From positions 1-64,000 of the forward strand of contig CACAHE010000006.1 of the NCBI GenBank assembly GCA_902532195.1: 64,000 bases of DNA. The letters run 5' to 3'. The notes below the pieces were generated by a model. The model did no database searches. It was not told the origin of the DNA and worked only from the letters and a program-made list of their open reading frames with translations. This document shows, in pieces, positions 47,375 to 56,950 of this stretch. The DNA is from an uncultured Pelagibacteraceae bacterium (GTDB taxonomy: Bacteria > Pseudomonadota > Alphaproteobacteria > Pelagibacterales > Pelagibacteraceae). Each line of letters opens with the position of its first letter. Position 1 is the stretch's first letter. The position numbers and the translations under genes are program-made.

Positions 47375-47770
47375 ATGAAAAAAATCTATTCAAAGGTAGT
47401 TACCTTAATTTTATTTTTAGTTATCTGTAATTATTCTTTTGCTGTAGAAAAAATGTACTATTGTTCAGAAATAGAAACCCGAGGATTTGAACCAACGGAA
47501 AAATTTAAATCATATAAATATAAACCCGGACGGTTTAAAGCAAAAATTGATATTAATAATAATTTTTTTAGTAGCGAAGATCTTATGTTGACTCATACAA
47601 AATGTGAAAGAATGATAAGTAAATGGAAAGATTTAATGCAATGCAGAACTACATATGGATCTTTTTTTGTATTAAATACAAAGAATCTTAAATTTGCTTA
47701 TACTAATTTAATAGGCATATATGGTAATGACAGTGTTCTTTTAGCACATGGAACATGTGAGGAGTTTTAA
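47375..47770 (+). CDS. Hypothetical secreted protein
   Basis: Signal peptide VVTLILFLVICNYSFAVEK. Confidence 0.6.
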   Translation: MKKIYSKVVTLILFLVICNYSFAVEKMYYCSEIETRGFEPTEKFKSYKYKPGRFKAKIDINNNFFSSEDLMLTHTKCERMISKWKDLMQCRTTYGSFFVLNTKNLKFAYTNLIGIYGNDSVLLAHGTCEEF

Positions 47771-47820
47771 AAGCAGACAACTTCATTTACAGAATATATA
47801 AATTAGTTTATTAATTCATT

Positions 47821-48186
47821 ATGAATTTTACTCAGTCAATAGAAGTATGTTTTAAAAAATTTTCTGTTTTTGATGGCAGAGCAAGAAAATCTGAGTTTTG
47901 GTGGTTTCAATTATTTTGTATAATTGCACAAATTGTTGGAGGAGTACTTGATCAGTTATTTGGTTATACTGAAACTGGAGCATTTGAATGGGTAGCATAC
48001 ATCATAATACTTTTACCAAGTTTAGCAGTTGGTGCGAGAAGACTTCATGATACTGGTAGATCGGGTTGGTGGCAACTTCTATATCTTACAATTATAGGTG
48101 TTATTGTTCTTATAGTTTGGTGGGTTGCAGATGGAGAGAAGAAAAATAATAAATTCGGACAACCAATTAAAATAAAAAAAAGTTAA
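47821..48186 (+). CDS. DUF805 family membrane protein
   Basis: FDGRARKSEFWWFQLF, LPSLAVGARRLHDTGRSGWWQLL. Confidence 0.92.
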   Translation: MNFTQSIEVCFKKFSVFDGRARKSEFWWFQLFCIIAQIVGGVLDQLFGYTETGAFEWVAYIIILLPSLAVGARRLHDTGRSGWWQLLYLTIIGVIVLIVWWVADGEKKNNKFGQPIKIKKS

Positions 48187-48227
48187 AATCACCTGGCAAC
48201 AGAACGCCCCTATTCTTTAGTTATAAA

Positions 48228-48476
48228 TTATCCTTTAGAAAATTTTTTTATTATTGTTTTAAAGTTATGAATCAGACCACCTAGTCCAAATACTATAGGT
48301 AAAACAATTATATAAAATTGAAGACCTCCCTTATATTTATCTTGTAGAAAAACTTCAAAAGAATTAGCAAGACCAATAAAATCCAATATGAACATAATTG
48401 CAATCAAACCAACGCAACCTTTCCAAAAATATGTCATATTAAGAAATGGCATTTTTTCATTTTCTAGAGATCTCAC
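48228..48476 (-). CDS. Hypothetical membrane protein
   Basis: 82 aa with two predicted TM segments. Confidence 0.5.
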   Translation of the reverse strand: MRSLENEKMPFLNMTYFWKGCVGLIAIMFILDFIGLANSFEVFLQDKYKGGLQFYIIVLPIVFGLGGLIHNFKTIIKKFSKG

Positions 48477-49449
48477 TATCGACAGTTAGTATTTTATCAT
48501 TAATAAGACTTTCTCTAATAAATTCTAAAACTAGTTTCTGGTGTGGCCATGAACATTTGGAAAATACTATCCAATGACCATTTTTTAATTTTTGACCATC
48601 CCAACGTTGTTTACATTGCTTTCCATTTACTTTAACACCTTTTTCATACTCAAACCATTTTACTCCTGGAATATCAGCAATCCATTTAAGGTCTGTTGAA
48701 GTTGCTTTCCAGTCATGAGTAAGATCATCCGGACTTGCAAAAACTAAAGAGTTTGCATGCTCTGCAGTTTTTAATTCATCTACTAAATATTGTCTAACAG
48801 GATTATTTTCTTCACTAGGCCAACAATTAGGATTAAACGCAATGGTTCCCCCAAATAGTTCTTTTTTAAATGCTGCATATCTTATTGCATTCCAAGCACC
48901 ACAAGAATGACCTGCTAAAAAAATTTGTTTAAAAGGAACTCCATTAGAGTTAAATTTTTTAACCACTTCTTCAGTAACATTCATCCGAACATCAGTTGAG
49001 AGGTTTCTTAAATACTCTTGCCAATAAGGACATTTTAAAGTGTGCCCAAAACCCTTTTTAATACATTTTTTAGCTGAAGCTTTAAATTTTCGTCCAGCCT
49101 CTCGTCCTCCTGTTGCATCAAGATGTCTAGTGTTTGTAATTAAACAATTCATCCACACAACTACTTCTTTATCTCCAATTTTTGCTCCTGAGAGCATAGA
49201 AATAAAGGTTAGATCTTCGCTTTGGTTACAAAATTTTTCTTTCGTTTCATTGCCACCATGATTCCAAATTAATAATATTTTGTTTTCAGGATTGTCAATA
49301 TTATAACCTTTAGTCAATTTAAATGCTTTACCCTTTAGGTCAGATGAAATAAATCCACTACTTTTTGAACCAAGTTGCTTGGCCTGGACTGATAAACTTA
49401 TATTGAAAAATAACAAACCCAGAACCACGATCCCTAAAAGTTTTTTCAT
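48457..49449 (-). CDS. Secreted alpha/beta-hydrolase-like protein
   Basis: Signal peptide; nucleophile elbow LAGHSCGAWNAIRYA. Confidence 0.7.
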   Translation of the reverse strand: MKKLLGIVVLGLLFFNISLSVQAKQLGSKSSGFISSDLKGKAFKLTKGYNIDNPENKILLIWNHGGNETKEKFCNQSEDLTFISMLSGAKIGDKEVVVWMNCLITNTRHLDATGGREAGRKFKASAKKCIKKGFGHTLKCPYWQEYLRNLSTDVRMNVTEEVVKKFNSNGVPFKQIFLAGHSCGAWNAIRYAAFKKELFGGTIAFNPNCWPSEENNPVRQYLVDELKTAEHANSLVFASPDDLTHDWKATSTDLKWIADIPGVKWFEYEKGVKVNGKQCKQRWDGQKLKNGHWIVFSKCSWPHQKLVLEFIRESLINDKILTVDSEISRK

Positions 49450-49610
49450 TTATTCTTGTTTCTCGTTTCTTCGTTTATGCTTTCACCGTAGTTTTTGATT
49501 TTTTCGTGCTCTTCTTGTTGTGCTTGTTTTTTCTCTTTAGCACGTTTTAAACTATAAACGATTATAAAAATAAACATTGCAAGACCAATAATGGTTAATG
49601 CTGTATTCAT
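49446..49610 (-). CDS. Small single-TM protein, 54 aa (not in ORF track)
   Basis: MNTALTIIGLAMFIFIIVYSLKRAKEKKQAQQEEHEKIKNYGESINEETRNKNK; ATGA overlap with the downstream gene. Confidence 0.6.
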   Translation of the reverse strand: MNTALTIIGLAMFIFIIVYSLKRAKEKKQAQQEEHEKIKNYGESINEETRNKNK

Positions 49611-49680
49611 TTATTCGAAAGATACCATATTAGAGCTACTATTTCGATAACAATAATTACTTCGATCTTTTAAACTATAC

Positions 49681-50178
49681 TTATAGTTTATTAATTTTAG
49701 CTATCATTCCAGACTCGTAATGACCTGGTACGTTGCATGCTGCTTCAATATCAGTATCAGTGTTAAATTTCCAAATTAACTCAGCACTTTGACTTGGTTC
49801 TAATAAAACACTATTTGAGTGAGAATGACTCATTGAATGATCTGTTTTAGCTAATTCTTTCATTTTTTTTTTATCAATTCTATCACCCAATAAAATTTTA
49901 TTTTCTAGCATCTTCATCATTTTAGACTGATGTTTTAAATGCATTTTTTTAGTAGCTATATTAAATTCGTGAACTAATTCTCCATAATTGTAAACTATAA
50001 ATTTTATTGTTTCTCCTTTTTTTATTTTTATTTCTTTAGGTTCGTAATAATTGTCATACATTTTTACCTCAATGGTTCTATTTACTTCAGATAAGATTCC
50101 TTTCTCACCTATCATCTTCATGGATGAAGCAAATACAATGTTTGGAATTATAAAAAATATTAAGATTAATTTTTTCAT
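49681..50178 (-). CDS. Cupredoxin-domain copper-binding protein
   Basis: YEPKEIKIKKGETIKFIVYNYGELVHEFNI, EAACNVPGHYESGMIAKI. Confidence 0.88.
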   Translation of the reverse strand: MKKLILIFFIIPNIVFASSMKMIGEKGILSEVNRTIEVKMYDNYYEPKEIKIKKGETIKFIVYNYGELVHEFNIATKKMHLKHQSKMMKMLENKILLGDRIDKKKMKELAKTDHSMSHSHSNSVLLEPSQSAELIWKFNTDTDIEAACNVPGHYESGMIAKINKL

Positions 50179-50179
50179 A

Positions 50180-50635
50180 TTAATTTGATGGCTTAAAAAT
50201 TAAACAAAGACCATTGTTACAAAATCTCTTACCATTCTCACCAGGGCCATCTTCAAATACATGACCATGGTGTGCTCCACATTTTGCACAGTGATATTCA
50301 GTTCTTTTCATCCCAAATGAGTAGTCAATTTTGGTTTTAAATGCTCCTGGAAGAGCTTCAGAAAATGATGGCCACCCGGTACCACTGTCATATTTTGCAT
50401 TAGAGCTAAATAATTTAGCCTCGCAATTAGCACAGTGATAAAAACCAGATCTCTTTTCATGTAATAATATGCTAGTAAAAGGCTTCTCCGTACCTTCGTG
50501 AAAAAGTATTTTTTTTTGCTCTTCCGTAAGATTTTGATTTATTATTTTTTTTGTAGCTGAGTACAAATATTTATATGGCAGAAATAGCAATGAGAATATT
50601 GATAAACTAAATAATTTTAGAAATTTTCTTCTCAT
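50180..50635 (-). CDS. msrB: Peptide-methionine (R)-S-oxide reductase, exported
   Basis: GFYHCANCEAKLFSSNAKYDSGTGWPSF, RTEYHCAKCGAHHGHVFEDGP; RRKFLKL N-term. Confidence 0.93.
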   Translation of the reverse strand: MRRKFLKLFSLSIFSLLFLPYKYLYSATKKIINQNLTEEQKKILFHEGTEKPFTSILLHEKRSGFYHCANCEAKLFSSNAKYDSGTGWPSFSEALPGAFKTKIDYSFGMKRTEYHCAKCGAHHGHVFEDGPGENGKRFCNNGLCLIFKPSN

Positions 50636-50714
50636 CTTTTTAAAATATAATTTTTTATATGGAATTACAATGAGCTCCATTGACACAATATAATTTTCGT
50701 ATATTTAATTTTAA

Positions 50715-50816
50715 ATGAAAAAATATTTAAAATTTACGATTTATGGGATTGTCTATTTAGTTATAGTCTTAATTTTAGCTTATTATTTTTATAAAGAGGG
50801 AATCAGTATATTTTAA
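50715..50816 (+). CDS. Possible 33-aa single-TM peptide
   Basis: MKKYLKFTIYGIVYLVIVLILAYYFYKEGISIF. Confidence 0.35.
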   Translation: MKKYLKFTIYGIVYLVIVLILAYYFYKEGISIF

Positions 50817-51525
50817 TTAAATTAGATTCAGATCTTTGTATGGGAGGATGAGTATTTGTTTGTATTTTTTTTACAAAAAATACTAAGGTTAATCTTTCCT
50901 CTTTACCTGAATAAAAAGAATTACATTTATGAAAATCTTTACCCGTATAAGTAATTAATCTATTAAATATATTATTAAACCTTACGCTTTCATCAAAATT
51001 TTTATTTGTGTCTATAATTAATTTTTTATAATCCTCTAAATCTTTTTCTGATAGTTCATTTTGTGATTTTTTATATAGAGTCACTTTTTTTTCTGCTAAT
51101 TCCTCTTCATGTTTATATTGATTGTTGGGCAACATTATAGATGTACCTGAATCTACATCTGCGCCTTCAGTCAAGTAAACCAAACCCACTATTGGATAAT
51201 CCCCGTCCTGATGTATTAAACCAGTATTTAAAATATTATTTTTATCTTTAGGATCAAAAGCACAAGTTTTTTGAAAGTACATTCCAACTTCATTCCAACT
51301 AACTTTTGTATGATTATAATCAAAAAATAAAGCAAAAAGTTTTGTTAAAAAAGAATTAAAAAACTGATTATGATTAATATGCAATTCTTCACTTCTTTTT
51401 CCTGGCCAAAATCCATTTGGACCTTTTTTATATTCAAATGAATTTGCAAATTTGACAACTTCTTCAGGTTTGCTAAAAAAATTATCTACTGATTGTACTT
51501 GAAAATACTTCGGTTGTTTTTTCAT
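50803..51525 (-). CDS. Hypothetical protein, 2OG-Fe(II)-oxygenase-like fold possible
   Basis: GLIHQDGDYPIVGLVYLTEGADVDSGTSIML (HxD-like) and distal CNSFYSGKEERLTLVFFV. Confidence 0.5.
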   Translation of the reverse strand: MKKQPKYFQVQSVDNFFSKPEEVVKFANSFEYKKGPNGFWPGKRSEELHINHNQFFNSFLTKLFALFFDYNHTKVSWNEVGMYFQKTCAFDPKDKNNILNTGLIHQDGDYPIVGLVYLTEGADVDSGTSIMLPNNQYKHEEELAEKKVTLYKKSQNELSEKDLEDYKKLIIDTNKNFDESVRFNNIFNRLITYTGKDFHKCNSFYSGKEERLTLVFFVKKIQTNTHPPIQRSESNLIKIY

Positions 51526-51550
51526 TTTTTAAAACTAAATTATCACAATT

Positions 51551-52342
51551 TTAATTTGCATCAAGAACAGCATGAAGAAACTGTTTTGTTCTTTCATTTT
51601 TTGGATCACCAAATAATTGTTCAGGTGGACCTTGTTCAAAAATTTTTCCTTCATTAAAAAAACATACCCTATCAGATATTTCTCGAGCAAAACCCATTTG
51701 ATGGGTTACCATTATCATTGTAAGGTTATGTTCTTTATTTAATGATCTAATCACATTTAAAACTTCTCCAACTACTTCGGGGTCTAGGGCTGAAGTAATT
51801 TCATCTAGAAGCATTACCTTTGGTCTCATTGCCAATGCTCTTGCAATTGCAACACGTTGTTGTTGTCCTCCTGATAATCTTGATGGATGTTGGTCTTTTT
51901 TATCTGTTAAACCAACTAATTCTAATAAATCAAGAGCTCTTTCCTCCGCATCTTCTTTTTTCATTCCAAGAACTTCTACTGGAGCTTCAATACAATTTTG
52001 AAGTGCTGTCATATGAGGAAACAAATTAAATTGTTGAAACACCATGCCAATTTTTGATCTTCTTTCTCTTAAATATTTTTCATCAGCTTCAATTAATTTT
52101 CCATTTGAAGTCATATGAGTAAGTGTTTCACCATCTAAATGGATTACTCCTCCATTAATTTTTTCTAAAGTCATTAAAACTCTTAAAACAGTTGTTTTAC
52201 CAGAACCTGATGGACCAATAATTGAAACCATTTCATTTTTTTTAATATCTAAATTAAGTTTATCTAGAACTACAAGGTCGCCATACTGTTTAGTTACCTC
52301 ATCAAACTTAACTATAATTTCACCTGATTTTTTATTTTCCAT
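51551..52342 (-). CDS. ehuA: Amino-acid/ectoine-type ABC transporter ATP-binding protein
   Basis: [53 protein letters not shown]. Confidence 0.85.
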   Translation of the reverse strand: MENKKSGEIIVKFDEVTKQYGDLVVLDKLNLDIKKNEMVSIIGPSGSGKTTVLRVLMTLEKINGGVIHLDGETLTHMTSNGKLIEADEKYLRERRSKIGMVFQQFNLFPHMTALQNCIEAPVEVLGMKKEDAEERALDLLELVGLTDKKDQHPSRLSGGQQQRVAIARALAMRPKVMLLDEITSALDPEVVGEVLNVIRSLNKEHNLTMIMVTHQMGFAREISDRVCFFNEGKIFEQGPPEQLFGDPKNERTKQFLHAVLDAN

Positions 52343-52356
52343 AATCTAAACCATTA

Positions 52357-53034
52357 TTATTGTTTAATTTTTCCTTGAGCTAAATTTACTTTAGTTTCCA
52401 ATCTTCTAACCCACATAGCTGCTGGTACAGAAAGAATTAAGAATATTATACCAACCATTGTGTAAGGTTCCAAATATCTATAATTATAGCCTCCAACTGC
52501 TGTAGCAGCATGAAACAACTCTGCGACACCAATTGTTGATAATAGAGGAGTATCTTTAAAAATTCCGACTAAATAATTTCCCATTCCTGGTATCGCTATA
52601 GGAAAAGCCTGAGGCAAAACTATTCTTCTATAGGTATAAATAGTTGAGAAATTTAATGCCCTACATGCTTCCCATTGAGTTTTTGGCACACCTTCTAAGG
52701 CTCCTCTATAAACTTCAGAAAGATAAGTTCCAAAATGTAAACCAATTGTAATCATTCCACAAAGCCAAGCTGAAAGAGTTATTCCAAATTGAGGTAATAC
52801 AAAGTAGACAAAGAACAATTGTATTAAAAGTGGAGTTGAACGAACAAATTCTACTATTTCTCTATTAATTATGTTTACAATTTTAAAAGGAGTTCTTTGA
52901 CCTAATAGAAAAAATAAACCTACTACTAAAGCAATTGCATAACCTACTCCTGCAGCAATTATTGTGTTTAAAGTTGCCCATAGCATTTGAGGCAATATTT
53001 CATAAGCAAAATCCCATCTAAAACCCATTTCCAT
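52357..53034 (-). CDS. ehuD: Ectoine/hydroxyectoine-type ABC permease
   Basis: VRSTPLLIQLFFVYFVLPQFGI, WEACRALNFS. Confidence 0.8.
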   Translation of the reverse strand: MEMGFRWDFAYEILPQMLWATLNTIIAAGVGYAIALVVGLFFLLGQRTPFKIVNIINREIVEFVRSTPLLIQLFFVYFVLPQFGITLSAWLCGMITIGLHFGTYLSEVYRGALEGVPKTQWEACRALNFSTIYTYRRIVLPQAFPIAIPGMGNYLVGIFKDTPLLSTIGVAELFHAATAVGGYNYRYLEPYTMVGIIFLILSVPAAMWVRRLETKVNLAQGKIKQ

Positions 53035-53038
53035 ATAA

Positions 53039-53710
53039 TTATGCCTTTCCTCTTCCAACTTTTTTTGCTGCTAAAACTTCTAACCATCTTAAAAAAGGAA
53101 CAAGCGCAAATCTTGCCATAAAATAATAAATAAGTAATGCTGTTCCAAAACATTGAGCAGAAAGCCAAGTAATAGAATTAATTTGTTTTGCTTCAAAAGT
53201 TAAATCAACAACTGTAACCAATGCCACAAGTGCTGTTGCCTTTAAAAGTTCTACCGTTAAATTAGCGGCTGGGGGCAAGATAATAGGAAAAATCTGTGGA
53301 ATAATAATTCTCTTAATTCTTTTTGCTGGGCTAAAATTAAGTGCATGTGCAGCTTCCCACTGCCCTTTGGGAACTGCTAGAATACCTCCTCTAACTATTT
53401 CAGCTCCATATGCACCAAAATTTAAACCTAGTGCAGCTACACCTGCTGTAAAAGCTTCTAATGAAATACCAAAAAAAGGTAACACATAATATGCCCAAAA
53501 TAATTGAACTAATAAAGATGTCCCTCTAAAAAATTCTATATAAACAGTTGCTGTGCCTTGTATAATTGGATTCTTTGATAAACGCATTAAACCAAAAATC
53601 ATTGAGATAATTACATAAAGAATTATAGAACAGACTAATACTTTAATGGTAGTGACTGTTCCTAATAACAATGTTGTTCCGTGCTCTGCTAAGAATGCAA
53701 AATAACTCAC
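53039..53710 (-). CDS. ehuC: Ectoine/hydroxyectoine-type ABC permease
   Basis: FRGTSLLVQLFWAYYVLPFFGI, WEAAHALNFSP. Confidence 0.8.
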   Translation of the reverse strand: MSYFAFLAEHGTTLLLGTVTTIKVLVCSIILYVIISMIFGLMRLSKNPIIQGTATVYIEFFRGTSLLVQLFWAYYVLPFFGISLEAFTAGVAALGLNFGAYGAEIVRGGILAVPKGQWEAAHALNFSPAKRIKRIIIPQIFPIILPPAANLTVELLKATALVALVTVVDLTFEAKQINSITWLSAQCFGTALLIYYFMARFALVPFLRWLEVLAAKKVGRGKA

Positions 53711-53736
53711 AGTATAACCTTTTGTAATTTAAAAAT

Positions 53737-53766
53737 AATCAGGCGACCTTCTTTAGTCGCCTGATT
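53737..53766 (-). terminator. Intercistronic hairpin between ehuB-like and ehuC-like genes
   Basis: aatcaggcgac (53737-53747) / gtcgcctgatt (53756-53766), 8-nt loop. Confidence 0.75.
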
Positions 53767-53787
53767 TTTTAATTATGTTAATTAATA

Positions 53788-54633
53788 CTACTTAGTTGAA
53801 CAAGCCCACTCAGTAGTCATGTCTGGAGGCGGAAGTTGAGCTTTATCATACCCATACTTACCAGCTCTCTCTAACATTTTAGCTGGATTAGCTAAAACTT
53901 TTGCTAAAGCAGCATTAAATGCTTCTCTAAATTTATCGTCACTTTTTCTAAATCCAATACCAACCACATTTACAGTTTCTTTTGGCATTAATTTAGGGTC
54001 AGTCACTTCAAATTTACCACCACTTTTTTCTTCATGTTCTTTTGCACCAAAAAAAGTTTGAACTGCCGCATCAGCTCTTCCTGCTTTCATAGCAGCAAGT
54101 ATTCCTACTTCACCTTCTACTAATAACATTTGACTATCAGGTACACCAAATTTTTTAGCAGCTTCTACAGTATTGAAACCAGTACCGGTAACAAGTGTAG
54201 CTCCTGTTCTGATAACATCAGCATAGTTATTAATTCCTTTTGGATTTCCTTTAGGAACTAACATTGCATCACCAAATACTCCAATAGGATCTGAAAAGTC
54301 TATATTTTCACATCTAGTTTTTAAAATGTACATACCGCCAGTAATCATATCTGAACGATCTGCATTTATACCTGGAATTAATCCCGACCATTCAAAAACT
54401 TTAGTTTCATGTTCAGTAATTCCCATTTCTTCTAAAACAGTTAAAGCAATCATGTTAACAAAACCTAATGCTTCACCATTATCACCAGCATAAGCCCATG
54501 GCACAGCAGTACCAAAACCAAGTCTTAACTTGTGACCATCAGCTAATCTTTCAGTTAGAGTTTTCGCACTAACAGAAGAAATACTGAAAAGAAGAACAAG
54601 TAAAACTGTAATCGATTTAAAAAATTTACTCAT
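53788..54633 (-). CDS. ehuB: Ectoine/hydroxyectoine-type ABC substrate-binding protein
   Basis: LADGHKLRLGFGTAVPWAYAGDNGEALGFVNMIALTVLEEMG, KPMLERAGKYGYD-like C-term. Confidence 0.82.
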   Translation of the reverse strand: MSKFFKSITVLLVLLFSISSVSAKTLTERLADGHKLRLGFGTAVPWAYAGDNGEALGFVNMIALTVLEEMGITEHETKVFEWSGLIPGINADRSDMITGGMYILKTRCENIDFSDPIGVFGDAMLVPKGNPKGINNYADVIRTGATLVTGTGFNTVEAAKKFGVPDSQMLLVEGEVGILAAMKAGRADAAVQTFFGAKEHEEKSGGKFEVTDPKLMPKETVNVVGIGFRKSDDKFREAFNAALAKVLANPAKMLERAGKYGYDKAQLPPPDMTTEWACSTK

Positions 54634-54741
54634 TATTTTCTCCCTATATTTGTTAATTAAAAAAATATTTTAACAAAAAAAATTGTTGTTTGTATATAAC
54701 AAATAATTCAATCAGAGGTTGATGAAACAAAAAAATTTAAT

Positions 54742-55521
54742 TTATTTGATTAATTCAACTGCGTCACCTTGATTTATAACTCCATCACCTACTGCGGTTA
54801 AATATATCCCCATATCAAAATGATTAAATGTAGTTTTCAATGATTTTAGTAGATTTAAACTATTGTCATCTGTTTTTGGTTTAAGATTTATAGCTACACA
54901 TCTAGGAATATTTTTCTTAACCTCAAAAGAAACATTGTTAATTTTTATAATTTTATTAATCCAATTTCGCTCTTCCCATGCTTCAAGACCTTCAATATAA
55001 AAGTTTCCTCTAAATCTTTGATATTCAACTTTATTATTTATCTTTGTCTCAAAATCTTTAACGCTGTTAAGATTTATTAAAGATATGGAGTTAAAAATGT
55101 TGTTTGAATGTGAAGTGTCGTAAAAAGGATGATCATTGTTTTTTAATAGAAAAATTGGTTTTATTAATGATTCTTCTAATTCTGATATTTTATTAGCTAA
55201 AGATGAAACTTCATCAGAGTTTTCAGGAGATATGGATATTATTTCTTTTCGATCAATTGTTAAGGTAAGTTTTTTATTTTCATAAATAAAGTTATATTTA
55301 TTTAACACAGGAGAATTTTTTAAAGTTAAAAAATTATTTAATTTTCTTTCTTTTGGATTTTTTTCAATTGATTTAGCTTGTTGAAGATCAATTCCTCTAG
55401 AAAATGCAAAAATTCTATCGTTCGGCATTCCTAAATTTTTTTTAATATTGCATGATTTTACACTTTGAAAAGATAAAGATTTAACAGGACAGTAATGTAT
55501 ATATTTGATTGTACAGTTCAT
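54742..55521 (-). CDS. MOSC domain-containing protein
   Basis: IKYIHYCPVKSLSFQSV, FRGNFYIEGLEAWEERNW, RCVAINLKPKT. Confidence 0.85.
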   Translation of the reverse strand: MNCTIKYIHYCPVKSLSFQSVKSCNIKKNLGMPNDRIFAFSRGIDLQQAKSIEKNPKERKLNNFLTLKNSPVLNKYNFIYENKKLTLTIDRKEIISISPENSDEVSSLANKISELEESLIKPIFLLKNNDHPFYDTSHSNNIFNSISLINLNSVKDFETKINNKVEYQRFRGNFYIEGLEAWEERNWINKIIKINNVSFEVKKNIPRCVAINLKPKTDDNSLNLLKSLKTTFNHFDMGIYLTAVGDGVINQGDAVELIK

Positions 55522-55523
55522 GA

Positions 55524-56348
55524 CTAATATTTTCCTATTTTTTCTGATCCTCTATAAAAAATTTTTGATAATTCATCATTTGCTTTTTTTCTATTTAAAA
55601 TATCTTTTTGATTCATTAATTCACTTGGGATAGCTACATTTTCATGATGATTAAATGTATCTTTTCCTCTAGCTAACTGAACATACATTTTGCCCAATAC
55701 TTGGTCAACATTCGTTCCTATGTAACTTTGTACAACAAATCCTATTCTTCTATCTCTACTTTTATTTAACCCAGATCCATGAACAACCTTTGGGTGGTGA
55801 AGGGACATTTGTCCAGCTTTTAGAATTACTGGATTAGTTTTTTCAATTTTTACATTTTCTATTGTTTGTCCTCGAGTTAATAAATTATTTTCATCAAATT
55901 TTTGATTATGATGTCTTAAATTTTCTTTATGGGAACCTGCCAACATTCTCATACAGCCATTTTCTTCATTTGCATCTGTTACCGCTATCCACGCAGTTAC
56001 CCAATTATGTGGCTCTAAACCAATATATTTTGCATCTTGATGAAAGCTAACAAAACCTTGCTCGTTTGCATTTTTTATAAAAAGAGTTGTTCCACATATA
56101 AGTATATTTTGACCTATTATAGATTCAACTGCGTTTAAAATTTTTGGTTTATAACAAATTTTATTAAATACTGGTGAAATTAAATGAACATAGTTTCTTC
56201 CTAATCCTTCTAATTCCTCTGGCCATTTTTTTTCGATATATTCAATTTCATCTCTTATTTCATTAGCTTCTTCTTTAGACAAAACATCGATAGGAGCAAC
56301 ATATCCATCTTGTTCATACTGCTTAATTTGATTAGAACTTAAATGCAT
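55524..56348 (-). CDS. Phytanoyl-CoA dioxygenase family protein
   Basis: FVSFHQDAKYIG, TAWIAVTDANEENGCMRMLAGSH, LHHPKVVHGSGLNKSRDRRIGFVVQ. Confidence 0.92.
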   Translation of the reverse strand: MHLSSNQIKQYEQDGYVAPIDVLSKEEANEIRDEIEYIEKKWPEELEGLGRNYVHLISPVFNKICYKPKILNAVESIIGQNILICGTTLFIKNANEQGFVSFHQDAKYIGLEPHNWVTAWIAVTDANEENGCMRMLAGSHKENLRHHNQKFDENNLLTRGQTIENVKIEKTNPVILKAGQMSLHHPKVVHGSGLNKSRDRRIGFVVQSYIGTNVDQVLGKMYVQLARGKDTFNHHENVAIPSELMNQKDILNRKKANDELSKIFYRGSEKIGKY

Positions 56349-56368
56349 TTTATAACGCAAGTTATTTA

Positions 56369-56944
56369 TTAATTTTTTTTCCAGTCTACACTAAACATTG
56401 CTTCATTTCTTCTGAGAAAAGGTAATGTAAAAGGTCCGTTATAAGTTGCCTTAATGGGAGGTCCTTTAATTAAAATTTTATCCTCTAAAAGTTTATTTTC
56501 AAGCATATTGCTATGCTTTAGAAAATTATATTCTGATGCTCTACCAGAATAATTTATAACTGCAAAAAATCCTTCTTCTATTTTTGCTATTTTTATTTCT
56601 TGATTAGAGGGAATTGGTATTGTTTCTTTTCTAAATTTTGAAGGAAGATAAAATTGCATATAAGTTTTATTATTTTTTTTTGTTTGAGTTACAGGTATTG
56701 TCATTTTTATTTTTTCTTTTGCTACATTTTCTCCAGAAATATAATTAAAAAGCTTTCTAAAACTATTGTTGTCATTACTATTGATTACTTCGACAATTAA
56801 TCGATCTGAATAATGACGAATTTCATACATATTAGTTTTATGTACTACATCATATCTAGCTTCTTCATTTGCCATTGTAATAGAATATGGGAAAAGGAAA
56901 AATAGGTAAACTATAAAACTAATTAATAATATTATTTTTTTCAT
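56369..56944 (-). CDS. SOUL-family heme-binding protein
   Basis: YDVVHKTNMYEIRHYSDRLIVEV, IKMTIPVTQTK, MQFYLPSKF. Confidence 0.9.
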   Translation of the reverse strand: MKKIILLISFIVYLFFLFPYSITMANEEARYDVVHKTNMYEIRHYSDRLIVEVINSNDNNSFRKLFNYISGENVAKEKIKMTIPVTQTKKNNKTYMQFYLPSKFRKETIPIPSNQEIKIAKIEEGFFAVINYSGRASEYNFLKHSNMLENKLLEDKILIKGPPIKATYNGPFTLPFLRRNEAMFSVDWKKN

Positions 56945-56950
56945 TGTATT

